Shown here piece after piece: positions 10,431 through 20,395 of a DNA stretch of 40,000 nt. Every line of letters starts with the position of its first letter. The first letter of the stretch is position 1. Below the pieces are notes generated by a model that had not been told where the DNA came from, ran no database searches, and worked only from the letters and a program-made list of their open reading frames with translations. Origin of the DNA: Prorocentrum cordatum (lineage: Eukaryota > Sar > Dinophyceae > Prorocentrales > Prorocentraceae); assembly GCA_963575745.1 (NCBI GenBank), contig CAUYUJ010020675.1, positions 100,001 through 140,000 on the forward strand, written 5' to 3'. A program made the position numbers and the translations under genes.

Positions 10431-11360
10431 GTCTGAGGCGAAACTCCCACGCCGCCCTGCCGACACGGCCGTGGCTGATTCGATGGGGATTCACCTATGT
10501 GAAAGAATGAGTGACGGGGGAGAAAGAGATGTGGGATAGGGATTGGCAGGGAGAGCGGAAACGTGAATGGGGGCGAGGGGGAAAACGGGAGAGAGCCTGA
10601 CGGCGGGAGCGGGGAACGTCGGGTTACACGGGAACGGTGGCCCAGTTCGTCCCAGACCCGATTTGCCCCAGGCCCTGTCCGTCCCAGATTTTGCCTTGCT
10701 CGGCCCATGCTTAAGTCGGGCATGGCATGGTTTCTTGTGGAAGGTTTCTTTTGGAGTGGCCTCGACTGTACGACACGGGGTGGGAACGAACCGGGCCAGG
10801 CTGAACCAATGTTGGCCGAACAGGATGGAGCGAGGCGGTTCTGGAGCGAATCGGGGAGGGACGAAGAGTGCCAGGGTCGAGCTAGGGGGCCGTGTGAATG
10901 AGAACTTGATTATGCGGGACGAGATTGGGGGCAGTGAAGAAGACATGATATTGACATGAGGAAACGACAAGCATCTTTGAGTAACGCTATGCGAAATCCG
11001 CGAGTCCGAGCACAAGTGACAGGAAGACGACAGTCACGAGGATAAGAAAGGCAGTCCGTACTGAGCGTAAGCGTGAGAGCCAGAGTAATAATAAAAGAGA
11101 GACAGGGATAATAAGGGTAACGGTAGGCATAGTGTGATGAGTAAGAGTGAGAAGAGTAAGCTTGAGAGGGAACAATTCCGATTCGCTACATTGTGATCAC
11201 TGCTTGCGTGATTGACGGTTACACATTGCGTCTATTGTTGATTATGCGGAAGTTGTGAGCCTTTTCATCGGAATAATGCAATTCACATCGCAATTGATTG
11301 CGTGACGTGTTGTGGTAGTTGTGTGGCCTGTCTCCTGTGAGTTTTTTTGGTCCTCTTCTG
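10430..11360. other. Unassigned, AT-richer to the right
   Basis: No gene recognised. 10640-10900 has degenerate words such as GTCCCAGA and GGGCCAGG. 10960-11360 is AT-richer with many GAGTAAG and GATAAG words and no long frame. Confidence 0.5.
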
Positions 11361-11713
11361 AAAGGCCACTAGTCATGTGCCTCCCCAGTGTTATTCAACC
11401 TTCGGTCTAGACGGTGTCGGACTCTGCATTCAACGCTTTGCTTTGCCCCAGTGCCATCTTTTTGGATTGGGGCTATTTTGGGCGCTTGCATAGCGGCAGG
11501 AGGCAGGTATGATGCAGATGGCCCGGGATACCATGAGGCTATGTTATACGACGTAGCTACGATGCAGACGGGATGATGCGACGAGGCACCTACGGTGTAG
11601 CAGCGCAGTCTACTGAAGTGGTTACAGGGCCGCCCTGATGTCCCGTGGCAGGGATGCGGATATGATTTTGGAGACTTCTCGCCATACCGAGTCACGGGCC
11701 GCTTGAGAAGGGT

Positions 11714-11983
11714 GTGATAGCCAATTGCATATGCGCCCAGTGTGGTGAGGGGCAGCATTTCTCCTGTCGTTCATGCGGCAGAAACAGTGGCCAGTCCCAT
11801 CCAATAGTATACGAGACCAGTGGTGCTGTTGCCTTCTTTCTTCTCGAGAGGTTTGGGTACTGGTCAGGCGCATGTCTTCTATGTCTTCCACTACTTGCCG
11901 TGGCGGTGAGGAGCAGGGTCAGCGTGCAGGCCCGCCGCGGAGGGACTGCTCGCACCCGATGCGAGGATCATGCCATAAGATGA
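11714..11983 (+). CDS. Short ORF with paired CxxC, uncertain
   Basis: An 89-residue frame starting MIANCICAQCGEGQHFSC, with Cys7-x2-Cys10 and Cys18-x2-Cys21, the layout of a small zinc-binding ribbon. The rest has no known pattern. The preceding 330 bp in another frame reads WQGCGYDFGDFSPYRV, so the stretch may be a decayed gene or transposon piece with a frameshift. With only four cysteines as evidence, chance is a real alternative. Confidence 0.22.
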   Translation: MIANCICAQCGEGQHFSCRSCGRNSGQSHPIVYETSGAVAFFLLERFGYWSGACLLCLPLLAVAVRSRVSVQARRGGTARTRCEDHAIR

Positions 11984-12099
11984 TAATAGGACAGGCGGTC
12001 AGACTGGCATCTACTGGGTCAAGTTCCTTGAGCCCGCAGAGCGGGAGTCTTCCCGACCCCCCAGGGGAGGAAATTTAGCACGCTCCCAGTGGGTGAGTG

Positions 12100-12460
12100 T
12101 TGGGAGGTGCGACCTCAAGGCTTACGTGGTCGAGTACCTGGGCCCGTCTTGGGGCCGTCCTGTGGCTTCCTCGGGTTCCCCTGGGGCTCCCTTGGGCCCT
12201 TTTGGGGCCATCTTGGCGTTCATTGGGAGGCCGTGGGGCAGTTCGGGAGTGTCTTGTGACTGTTTTGGGGAGTCGTGGGGCCGTCATAAGGGGTGGTCTT
12301 GGGCCGTGTGGTAGCCGTCACGCGACAATCTTGGAGCCGAGTTGGGGGTCACTGGAGCCATCATGGGGCCATCTTGGGCGTCTCTTGGTTCGTCTGGGGG
12401 GTCTTGTCGGGGACACGAGGTCATTGTCGAAGGTCGATGGAACACATCTTGTGGCCACCT
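12100..12460. repeat. Degenerate CTTGGGGCCNTC repeat
   Basis: Irregular 10-30 bp repetition of CTTGGGGCCGTC, CTTGGGCCC and TTTTGGGGCCATC. It forces a Leu/Gly/Pro/Trp-rich frame (LGPSWRSLG, SWGSLEPSWGHLG) that is not a gene. Traces of the same words occur at 14515-14575 (+) and 8120-8330 (-). Confidence 0.65.
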
Positions 12461-12623
12461 GATAGCTAAAATTGCGGAGTGCCAGTGATTCCGATGAGGA
12501 GCACTATGACGTTGATGATTTTTACCACTCCGAGACCCTGGGCGGAGCCATCTTTGCGGAATTGGAATTGATTATAAGTGTAGTCTTGATGCGTCGGAGA
12601 TTCAGCAGCAAGATGGATACATT

Positions 12624-12794
12624 CAGCGCGCCTGGTAAGGACGCGCGCCTTCATTTAGGGTACCCTTGTGTCCTTGCCTCTGCGGCCCGTCCTTCGCCAT
12701 TTTTCGCTTGGTCGCCCTCCGCCCAAACATCCCAACTCTGGCCTCCAAGGGTCCTGCGTCCTTGCCACCCCTCCTCCTTACACGTCTTGACGGT
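12624..12794. repeat. 171-bp direct repeat, copy 1
   Basis: Starts CAGCGCGCCTGGTAAGG and ends ACGTCTTGACGGTA. The second copy is at 13405-13574; by eye they match at nearly nine in ten positions. Flanks diverge sharply on both sides. Confidence 0.9.
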
Positions 12795-13404
12795 ATCGCT
12801 CCCAAAGAGACCACAGATCGCTCAGGGACCTCGCTATCGTCTCTACCTGCGGCCCACGTGCGCCCGCGTGGCCCGCCTGGTCTCGTTTGAAGCAATTGCC
12901 AAACACCTACGAGGTTTCCTGCGATTTCAGGGAGTTTCTCTCTCGCGCGTCGAAGTCTTGCAACGCGAATGACATTTTTGTTGAACTAGCCATTGGATTT
13001 TTGATACAATTTGAACAGCTGTGTCTTGTCACGGTGAGACAAGCAGGGCTTTCGACCGATTTTGGCATGCGCGCGCTGCGGCGCGCCCATGTGGCCCCAC
13101 ATGGCATCACGTGGTAGGGATTGCTGCATCACGCACTTCCTAGATCATCGCATGCACGCCGCATGCCTTTTTGTGGTTTTGTTTTGGTTAATGTTGTTTT
13201 GTTTGAACGTTTTTTGCAGGGGATGGCGAGGGAGGGATTGATACATATTGGCTGCGGATGGTGTTATGTTGCATTCAAGATGCACGACTTTGCGGAATAC
13301 GCATGGAAGAGCAAAAACAGTACCTTGAGGGGGAGCGTAACGTCTGGCCTCGGCCTTGGGGCGGAGTCTACTGTTCAATGCTTGCACTTGGGGGGCCTTA
13401 CAGT
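12795..13404. other. Spacer between direct repeats
   Basis: No gene recognised. 13020-13160 (ATGTGGCCC, then CTAGATCA, then GATGCACGC-like words) is a diverged copy of 16640-16770. 13165-13219 is a T-rich tract ending TTTTTTGCAG|GGG, a good-looking 3' splice acceptor, but no coding exon could be recognised after it. Confidence 0.45.
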
Positions 13405-13574
13405 CAGCGCGCCTGGTAAGGACGCGCGCCTTCATCTAGGGTACCCTTGTGTCCTTGCCTCTGCGGCCCGTTCTTTGCCGTTTTCCTTGGTCGCCCGCCG
13501 CTCACAAATCCCAACTTCGGCCTCCGAGGGTCCGGCGTCCTTGCCACCCCCCCTCCTGGGACGTCTTGACGGTA
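13405..13574. repeat. 171-bp direct repeat, copy 2
   Basis: Partner of 12624-12794, start-to-start distance 781 bp. It lacks the TG..CA ends expected of a long terminal repeat, so a plain segmental duplication is more likely. Confidence 0.9.
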
Positions 13575-13669
13575 CTTGGGTCCAAAGGCAAGTGACCTCC
13601 ACTGCCGCTCTGGCCCTCGCGTCGCCGCTCACCTCCGGTGTCTGTTGCCGCCCTGGTGTCGGTCCGGCC

Positions 13670-13715
13670 GGCTCGTTGCCGCCCGTCGCCGCCCGTCGCC
13701 GCCCGTCGCCGCCGT
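13670..13715. repeat. GCCGCCCGTC minisatellite
   Basis: Three to four tandem copies of the 10-bp unit GCCGCCCGTC. Confidence 0.85.
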
Positions 13716-13789
13716 CTGTTCGCCGCCACTCGCACTCGTCCACTCGCATCCTTATCCTGCGTCCTTATGACACGGGTTGACTGTACCTT

Positions 13790-13965
13790 CAGGCGGTGAG
13801 GGGGCGGCGGTGGTCCACTAGGCGGACACCCAGGATCGCCAGCCCGTGCACGGGACGGCGACGAGGCGGCGAGGGGAGGCAACCAGGCGGAAACCCAGAA
13901 GCGCTGGCCAGCGCACGGGGCGGCGACGAGGCGGCACCAGGCGAACATCCAGAAACGCCAGCAAA
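13790..13965. repeat. 65-bp tandem repeat, 3 copies
   Basis: Unit with ACGAGGCGGC, ACCAGGCGGA, AACCCAGAA and CGCCAGC. Landmarks near 13796, 13861 and 13926 give a 65-bp period. Related single or partial copies lie at 14572-14605 and 18345-18440. Confidence 0.75.
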
Positions 13966-13979
13966 GTCTTGACGCTTCG

Positions 13980-14310
13980 CGTATCCCATCAACATGTTGA
14001 CCCGCCGTCGGCGCGCTCGCCTGCGGCTGGCAACAAAAAATCCCATCAACACATTTTTCCGGCAGCCTGCAGCCCCTGGCAGTCAGCAGCGCGTTTGCAG
14101 CTCGATGCACGTTTGCAGCCCTTGGCAGCTTGCAGCCAACTGCCCCCCCCCCCTCGGCCCTTTCCTGGTCTCGGCCCGAGTTGCGGCGGTAGGCCTGTTT
14201 GTGCTAGGTAATTTAGGACCTCGCGCGGCCCGCTCGGACCTTGACACGCCGTCGGCGCGCTCGCCTGCGGCTGGTAACAAAAAAGATATCCCATCAACAT
14301 GCTCGGCACC
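13980..14310. repeat. Direct repeat with TCCCATCAACA tails
   Basis: CGCCGTCGGCGCGCTCGCC plus GCGGCTGGYAACAAAAAA occurs near 14000 and again near 14247, each time followed by TCCCATCAACA; a further TCCCATCAACATG stands at 13985. A TTCCTTCGCAG|GTGGC acceptor-like site is at 14400-14411. Confidence 0.7.
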
Positions 14311-14810
14311 TTCTCCGCGGGTCTGGTGCTGCTCCCGCGCTTTCGCCCCCGGCCGCCTCCGAGTCCCGCCTGTTTCGGCGTGTTCATCGCACTGCTTTTT
14401 CCTTCGCAGGTGGCATGGCCTGCCCCTGCTTGCCTGGCGTCCGACTTGATTCGTGCGCCTGCGTACCCAAAAGTATCTCCATCAGCCCATTCAGAAACAG
14501 CCTGTTGTGAGAGGCTCTTGGGGTCTCTTGGAGCCATCTTGCGGCTCTCTTGAGGTTCTCTTGGGGTCCTCTAGCGGCACCAGGCGAAATCCCAGAAAAG
14601 GCAAGTAATTTCTCGAATCAGCACCGCAAGTAAGAACCCCAATGGGGCCATGGGAAGATGGTGGGGGAGATGTAGCAAAGAAGCCGAGTGCAGTGCTAAG
14701 ACAGGGGCTTCCTGACGGCCCAATCGCTTGTGCTTTGCTGGCAGATCTCACGGGGCCCGCAACGTAAACGCGCGCCGCGTCCAAGAGCCGACTAGCCCCG
14801 CATGGTCACT
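14310..14810. other. Unassigned stretch
   Basis: Contains a short block of CTCTTGGGG words (14515-14575) and one partial 65-bp-family copy. No protein family seen on either strand. Confidence 0.45.
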
Positions 14811-14811
14811 T

Positions 14812-15030
14812 TTTGGGCGCCTGGGGCCTCGGGCCCATCGCAAGTCGAGTCTGTGAAGTCGGCACGGACGGCCAATGATACCAAAGTCTCTCCCCTCTCC
14901 TTGCTCGCTCTTGGGCGCCTGTGGCCTTGGGCCCATCGCCTGTCGAGTCTGTGACGTCGGCAGTGACTTCCGACGTTCTCGCCTCTCTCCTTGCTCCTGC
15001 TCTGTCTCTGGGCCACCTGTTTCCAGGCTC
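14812..15030. repeat. 98-bp tandem repeat, 2+ copies
   Basis: GGGCGCCTGGGGCCTCGGGC at 14815 and GGGCGCCTGTGGCCTTGGGC at 14913, each followed by CCCATCGC..GTCGAGTCTGTGA.GTCGGCA and CTCTCCTTGCTC. A third, partial copy may begin near 15010. Confidence 0.85.
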
Positions 15031-15032
15031 CG

Positions 15033-15077
15033 GCGCCTCCTCCTCCTCCTCCTCCTCCTCCTCCTCCTCCTCCTCCT
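15033..15077. repeat. (CTC)n microsatellite
   Basis: Perfect CCT/CTC run of about 15 triplets. Confidence 0.95.
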
Positions 15078-15079
15078 GC

Positions 15080-15930
15080 TCTGGGGAAATATGACCCAGT
15101 GGAAGGGCCCAGCCATATGCAGCTTCGTGTACCGCAGTTGTGTGGGCTCACTGTTGCATCGAGGATACTCAATGAGGCTCGTGCATGTTGTTGCCCTTCA
15201 TTTGTGCTGCTATTGCTCTCTCTCAGTTCCCCTCGCGGGGTGGCGGAAACTCCGTGCTTCGGGGGCGCGACGGCGCGAGAGTGGAGGCCCCGAGGAGAAA
15301 AACAGCAATTCGAGCACCGCAGCTGTGAGCCTCGCCTCCGGTGGAACGCCCCATCCCACGCTTGCGCGGTGGCCTCGCGCAATCAACTCGGATACGCACG
15401 AGCAGAGGGACAGGGGTGACAGCAAGGGGGTCGCTCGCGCAGGAAAGTGGGCGGCGACGGAAACAGGAAGGACATGAGCATCCCAACCCTGCCCCAGCCG
15501 CGCCCTGTCCCAATTCCAGCCCTCGACCCGGTGCCGTCTGCCCAACGCCCCAACCTCTCTGCCCGGCTCGAGGCTCCAACACCTGCCCCAAGCTGGCCCC
15601 ATCTCACGACGCAGGGCCGGTCCGTGCCTGGCCATGCCCCAACCCCAGCCCAGGCCTTGCCCCGGCCCTACCCCTGGCCTGGCCTGGCTCCGGCTCTGCC
15701 CACACCCTGGCTTTGGGCCAGTGGCCGAAAAAACAATGAAAAATAGACGACCCTCGGGCATATTTCCGGCGCAGCCCGACAGAAGCCCACAGATAGATTT
15801 TCAAATTATATTAGTTCCGATCTTTTATGTTTTTCACGCGTGTTTGACATTTAGGAATTTCCTACGTGTATATGTAAATTCAAGCCATGTCTCCGTCTAT
15901 GTTGTATTGTAAAGTGGGTGTATGCTACCA
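15080..15930. other. Unassigned stretch
   Basis: 15480-15720 is degenerate C-rich sequence (CCCCAGCC, TGGCCTGG); 15740-15910 is AT-rich. Overlapping frames on both strands at 15210-15480 show no recognisable family. Confidence 0.45.
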
Positions 15931-16015
15931 GGTGCAGCCGATTTGGTGCAATCAATACGGTGTAATTCATGTGGTGCACTGTACGCTGTGACATCGATAG
16001 GGTGCCATGACTGTT
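15931..16015. repeat. 14-bp GGTGCARTCRATAY minisatellite
   Basis: Six units in a row: GGTGCAGCCGATTT, GGTGCAATCAATAC, GGTGTAATTCATGT, GGTGCACTGTACGCT, GTGACATCGATAG, GGTGCCATGACTGT. Period 14 with one 15 and one 13. Confidence 0.8.
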
Positions 16016-16079
16016 GCCACTCATGAATTATCAGTTCTAACGTTCGCGCAAATATCCCGCCCTCCCACCTGCAACATGT

Positions 16080-16280
16080 CCGGCATAGTGTACAAGGCCA
16101 CGATTGCGGTTGCCGTTTGGAACTTGCTAGCGCGTCTTTAAGGCCGCACTGGCGCGCGCGCGCGCTCCGGCGAAGATCGACCAGCTGGGTTGGCGCAACA
16201 AATGCGACCGCGATGGCACTTACGGATTGGAACTTGCGAGCGAGTCTCAACGTTCGCACTGGGGCGCGGGCGTTTCAGTG
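16080..16280. repeat. 110-bp tandem repeat
   Basis: GGAACTTGCTAGCGCGTCT at 16119 and GGAACTTGCGAGCGAGTCT at 16229, each preceded by a GCGACCGCGATGGCACTT-like block. Two copies, perhaps a partial third upstream. Confidence 0.75.
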
Positions 16281-16309
16281 CGGGTCGGGGATTCGTGCGG
16301 GCTTGATAT

Positions 16310-16510
16310 CATGATGACGTCGACGACGGTGGCGAAGATGATGATAGTAGCTATGGCGATGATGGCGATGACGACGGCGAAGCCAATGACGGCGCCGATA
16401 GTGACGACGATGACGATGATGATGTCCATGTGTCGGACAGAAAGGTGATTGTGCTGCTGATGGTGGTGGTGATGCTGGCGATTGACTATGACGATGACGA
16501 TGACGGTGGC
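16310..16510. repeat. GAT/GAC compound microsatellite
   Basis: Imperfect ACGATGATG and GGCGATGAC trinucleotide tract. Confidence 0.85.
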
Positions 16511-17180
16511 GATGCGAAGGCGCTGACCTGAGTAAGGCGGTGCGCGCACATAGTCAAGCATTATTGCATATTCATCGTTGAAGAACTTTCTGGGCTCATC
16601 GGACTTGCGAGGAGCTCCACCTTGCAAATTTCGGAAACCATAGGTCGTGTCAGGTTTTCGACGCGCGCGTGGTGGCGGCGCATGTGGCCCGCATGGTGTT
16701 ATTTCATATGGGTTCGTCCAGTCGGTGCTTTCTAGATCAGCGCGGATGCACCGCGTGGTGAGGTCTCAATGCGGATTTTGAACGGGATAACAGAAAGCGT
16801 CGGGTTTTGAACAAGAAATGCTGGCGGGCAGAACACTGGCAAGGTCTTTTGTTGATAAAAGCAAGTGTTTCTGGACCATTTGTTTTTATGTGGGATTAGG
16901 GATTTCTTTCAGCATTGATGTGTCGGGCACTATTTGGACATGTACGCGCGCGTGTGGACTTGTATTATCCGTAAGGGCTTCGCCCCCTGCCGCCGGCCCC
17001 CTCTCTATATTGGGATGTTCGGGCGCCGTCTTGATGACATTCGGGAACGTCATGCTAGGGCGGCTGGCGATGAGCAAAACAGATTGAGATGTTGAAGTTG
17101 TTGTTGAACGCTTTTTTGCCTTTGGCACTTTCCTCCAGTTGTTCACTGGAAGCGCTCTGGGAACGGCTGGGAATTGCTTC
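16510..17180. other. Unassigned, moderately AT-rich
   Basis: 16640-16770 resembles 13020-13160 (see that entry). 16770-17180 shows no gene or repeat that I can name. Confidence 0.4.
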
Positions 17181-17852
17181 AGGCAATCTCTTTTTTTTTC
17201 GGCTCTGGAGGAGTGGTGCCTTTGGGCAGCTTCCGCGAGGTGGATTCGTAGCGTGGGGGGTGCGCGCGAACTTGGGGTAATTTGCAGGGGATCGTGGCCT
17301 CGGGGGCGCGAATGTAGCGTAAATTACGAGGGATAGTGGCCTGGGGGGCGCGACAGCGACGTAATTTACGAGGGATCGTTGCCTCGGGGGCGCGAATGTG
17401 GCGTAATTCACGCGGGATCGTGGCCTCGGGGGCGCAAATGTGGCGTAACTTACGAGGGATCGTGGCCTGGGGGGGTGAATGTGGAACCCACCGCCAAATT
17501 TTCCAGAAAGGGAGGGGGGGCAAAAGAATACCAGCGGAGCACATATCCCAAAACAGAAAATTGCCGTTTTTCTGCTTTGGAAAGGGGCGCCTTTTGGGCA
17601 GCCTCCGCAAGGCGGATTCGTGGCCTCGGGGGCGCGCCCGCTGCGTAATTTACAAGGGATCGTGGCGTCAGGGGCGCGAATCTGTCGAGGGATCGTGGCC
17701 TCGGGGGCGCGAACATGACGTAAAATTATATGGGATCGTGGTTTCGGGGGCGCGAATGTGGCGTAAATTACGTGGGATCGTGGCCTCGAGGGCGCGAATG
17801 TGGAGTAATTTACAAGGGATAGTGGCCTCGGATACGCAAATGTGGCGTACAT
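17055..17852 (-). CDS. Repeat-derived 265-residue ORF, doubtful
   Basis: The longest frame through the 42-bp array. It reads 14-residue repeats (ATFAPPRPRSLVNY and variants) and stays open through the inserted segment, which itself encodes a duplicated NPP.G.CPK motif (TNPPCGGCPKGAPFQSRK and TNPPRGSCPKAPLLQSRK). Open length is largely explained by the period. No signal peptide, known domain or splice context was seen. Listed because the frame also survives the non-repeat parts; it is most likely non-coding. Confidence 0.15.
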   Translation of the reverse strand: MYATFAYPRPLSLVNYSTFAPSRPRSHVIYATFAPPKPRSHIILRHVRAPEATIPRQIRAPDATIPCKLRSGRAPEATNPPCGGCPKGAPFQSRKTAIFCFGICAPLVFFCPPSLSGKFGGGFHIHPPRPRSLVSYATFAPPRPRSRVNYATFAPPRQRSLVNYVAVAPPRPLSLVIYATFAPPRPRSPANYPKFARTPHATNPPRGSCPKAPLLQSRKKKRLPEAIPSRSQSASSEQLEESAKGKKAFNNNFNISICFAHRQPP

Positions 17853-17985
17853 TACGAGGGATCGTGGCCTCGGAGACGCGAATGTGGCGTAATTTACACG
17901 GGATCGTGGCCTCGGGGGCGCGAATACATAGTAATTTGCGAGGGATTATGTCTTGGGGGGCACGAAACTCCCGTATGTTTTACGT
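17278..17985. repeat. 42-bp tandem array
   Basis: About 14 copies of a 42-bp unit, consensus GTAATTTACGAGGGATCGTG followed by GCCTCGGGGGCGCGAATGTG and GC. It is interrupted at about 17487-17625 by a segment that repeats the left flank at 17189-17250 (TTTGGGCAGCCTCCGC, AGGCGGATTCGT). Because 42 is a multiple of 3, the minus strand stays open for 265 residues (17055-17852, 14-residue unit ATFAPPRPRSLVNY) and the plus strand for 245 residues (17336-18073). Confidence 0.95.
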
Positions 17986-17989
17986 GTCC

Positions 17990-18345
17990 CACGCCCCCCA
18001 AGAAATTCTGAGAACCCTCCCGGGGGACGCTAACCAGGCTGGTTTTCGGCTTCCCCCCTCGCGCGGACAGTAACAATCAGGTAGCAGCAACCTTCAGCCT
18101 CGCAGCCTGATGGCCCCGCAAGGGGGCCGGCGGATTTGTTGCGTGGGATGCCTGAGCCTATTTTTTTGCATATCAGCGAGTGCGCGCGAAGGGGTATCAT
18201 TTGACCGGGATGACGGGGGAGCCGATATCTGCCTGGTTGGGGTGGCTTTATTTCACCTGTTTCCCACCGGGGGGGGGGGGGGCGGTCGAGGCATGATTGT
18301 TTGAGAAGAGACCGTACGAGAAGCTACCTGGAATTGTAACCACTG
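17990..18345. other. Unassigned stretch with poly-G
   Basis: No gene seen. Contains a G run of about 13 at 18269-18282. Confidence 0.4.
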
Positions 18346-18440
18346 CGCGGGGCGGTGACGAAGCAGCAGCAAACGCCCACGGCGCGAAAACCAGCGAAAC
18401 CCAGCCCGCGCACGGGGCAGGACTGCAGCGGCGACGGGCT
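18345..18440. repeat. 65-bp family, diverged copies
   Basis: GGGGCGGTGACGAAGCAGC and AACCCAGCCCGCGCACGGGG match the unit at 13790-13965. Confidence 0.55.
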
Positions 18441-18479
18441 CTCACCGTGCGGAAACCCCGGGGAACCTAGCAAATTACT

Positions 18480-18522
18480 GCGAGGGCCTTATAGCTGGTG
18501 CCGCCGATCCTCTGCAGGGGGA

Positions 18523-18558
<36 letters not shown>

Positions 18559-18660
18559 AGACGATGAGAACGACGACGACGATGACGATGAGGACGGCGT
18601 GTTTGCCCTGTTGGGGTTGTCTTGGGAGTGTTCCTAGGGCGGTTTAGGCTTTCTTGGGTG
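18480..18660. repeat. Composite repeat, partial copy E
   Basis: CTTATAGCTGGTGCCGCCGA, a GAC/ACG run (18520-18600), CCTGTTGGGGTTGTCTTGGG and TTCCTAGGGC match the right half of the composite unit at 6060-6180, about 12 kb away. Confidence 0.65.
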
Positions 18661-18930
18661 GAAAGCTCCTGCCAGAGAGGGGGCACCTTCATTATGGCAC
18701 TTGCTATTCGGGGAACCGGCACATTTGAAGAACAGCGCGGTGCCAAGCTGCAGTATCCGAGTGCAAGATCCCCCAGGTCAGTCGTCAGGCATGATCTTGA
18801 ATCAAAAGCTGGCGTGCGTGCGAGTGATGTGTGCGCGCTGAGAATCTTATGGCGCCAGGACGCGATGGCAGTGGCACAGCGATAGCGGCGATCATCAGCC
18901 AAATCTACAAGCTACCTGTCATTCCTCCTA
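18660..18930. other. Nothing recognised
   Basis: No gene, repeat or structure that I can name on either strand. Confidence 0.4.
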
Positions 18931-18934
18931 CTCA

Positions 18935-19535
18935 TATCCCCTCCCCTCCCCTCCCCTCCTTGTTCTCGTCGTCGTCGTTGTCGTCGTCCTCGTCGTTATC
19001 CTCGTACCCTGCGCCAATTCCTCTCGAAGGCCCCCCCCCGCAGACCACCGCCCTTTCCCTCTGGTTGCCGCTGCGCGTCCTCCCCGCGTCGGCGAGGCCA
19101 CTGCCAACCCGGTGCGGAAGGCGATCTCCGCCCAAGGAGGAGGAAGGGGAGGAGGAGGAGGAGGAGGAGGAGGAGGAGGAGGAGGAGGAGGAGGAGGAGG
19201 AGGAGGAGAGGATGAGGATGAGGATGAGGATGAGGATGAGGATGAGGATGAGGATGAGGAGGAGGAGGAGGAGGAGGAGGAGGAGGAGGAGGAGGAGGAG
19301 GAGGAGGAGGTCGTCGTCGCACTCCTTTCCCTGGGGAGGATGAGGAGGATGAGATGAGGAGAATGATCATGAGGAGAAGGGAGAAGAGGAGGAGGAGGAG
19401 GAGGAGAAGGAGGAGGAGGAGGATAATGATGCTGATGATGGGAGCGATGATGATTATGCTAGTGGTGGTGATGATAATGAGGAGGAGGAGAGGGAGGAGG
19501 AGGAGGCGGAGGAGGAGGAGTAGGAGGAGTTGGAG
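18935..19535. repeat. CCCCT, GTC and long GAG/GAGGAT tracts
   Basis: CCCCT pentamers at 18938-18958 (G-quadruplex potential on the minus strand), GTC at 18967-19000, then a long GAG tract from 19136 with an inner GAGGAT block (19208-19258), continuing in broken form to about 19530. Confidence 0.93.
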
Positions 19536-19616
19536 TTAGACTTGAGAGTGAGGGGATGAGCGAGGAGGAGGACGAAGATGAGGAGGAGGAGGAAGCGGAG
19601 AGCGCTGTGCTGAGGA

Positions 19617-19642
19617 GGAGAGAGAAAGAGAGAGAGAGAGAG
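19617..19642. repeat. (AG)n microsatellite
   Basis: Short AG run. Confidence 0.85.
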
Positions 19643-19644
19643 AT

Positions 19645-20335
19645 AGCCTGCCAAGACACAGTGCAATTGCTGCATCTTGCTGCCATTCGCTGCTGATGCC
19701 TCGTCCGCTTTCCTTGGAGTGCCTCCCTTGCCGCTCTTCTGCTGCTCTCTTTTTGTTGTTCGTTGGTCACGCTCGTCCCTCTCGTCCCTTCCCCCTCCAC
19801 CTCCACCTCCCTCTTCCGCTCTCAATCCTTCCTCGCTTCTGGTACGCTGCCCATGCCCCTCGTGCTCTTAGCCGCCGCTGTCGTCTTCGTCGTCGGCTGC
19901 TCCTCCTCGTCCTGGTCCTTTTCCTCCCTCTCTACCATCTCCTCCTGCTAGTGCTTATTATCTTCGTTGTCATCCTTGTCGTTCTTCTTCTGTTTATGCT
20001 CCTGCTCTTCACTCATGAGTGGCTAAAGCAACTGAGCACTTGCATGGACATATGGGAACATAAAGATGCGCTTCCCCATCCGCCCTGCCGTCATATCTGT
20101 GCATTGCGTGATGCATTGTGCATGAGATGTTTCAGACATGTAAACCATCCCATCGTTTCAATATGAAGGCAGGGGTGTGGTGGGGGCTTCTTAGCATTCT
20201 TTGTTCTGGCTGAAGAGGGCCTCTTTCCAATTTTTCTGATTTTCCCTCCTCGTCTGCCGCTTGAAGTGCACGCGTCGTTTCTTCCTCAACTTTGGCGGGA
20301 CAGACTCGCCCATCCCCAGTAATCAGCCGGCACAG
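19645..20335. other. Pyrimidine-rich region, no gene seen
   Basis: 19690-20010 is CT-rich and low in complexity. 20010-20335 has no recognisable gene but ends at the acceptor of the candidate exon that follows. Confidence 0.45.
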
Positions 20336-20395
20336 GTGATCAACCTTCTGCAGAAGATGCAGAAAAAGATAGAGCAGGAAGGTGAGACTGAGAAG
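20336..20395 (+). CDS. Candidate exon, coiled-coil family N-terminus
   Basis: Sixty bases between CGGCACAG| and |GATCGTG encode VINLLQKMQKKIEQEGETEK in phase 0. Dinoflagellate proteomes contain many secreted-looking coiled-coil proteins whose N-terminal part reads roughly K-V-I-x-L-L-x-x-M-K-x-K-I-E-x-E-G-E-x-E, followed by a segment with two close cysteines; this exon fits that start well. The donor would be GA, one of the non-canonical types used in dinoflagellates, and AGG stands at both ends. Beyond the donor the frame (DRALLGLADAVMRLC) leaves the family pattern. It is on the same strand as the exons at 36531-39489 and could belong to the same gene, with a large intron and at least one unseen exon between, or be a separate fragment. 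Confidence 0.42.

Noticed and set aside
12175-12225. Spliced-leader relic (CCATCTTGG-like words)
   Set aside because: Resembles part of the dinoflagellate leader only in CCAT.TTGG; flanking leader bases and downstream AAG are absent, and the word is part of a degenerate local repeat.
12624-13574. LTR retrotransposon bounded by 171-bp repeats
   Set aside because: No TG..CA ends, no flanking target duplication, and no gag or pol sequence inside the 610-bp interior.
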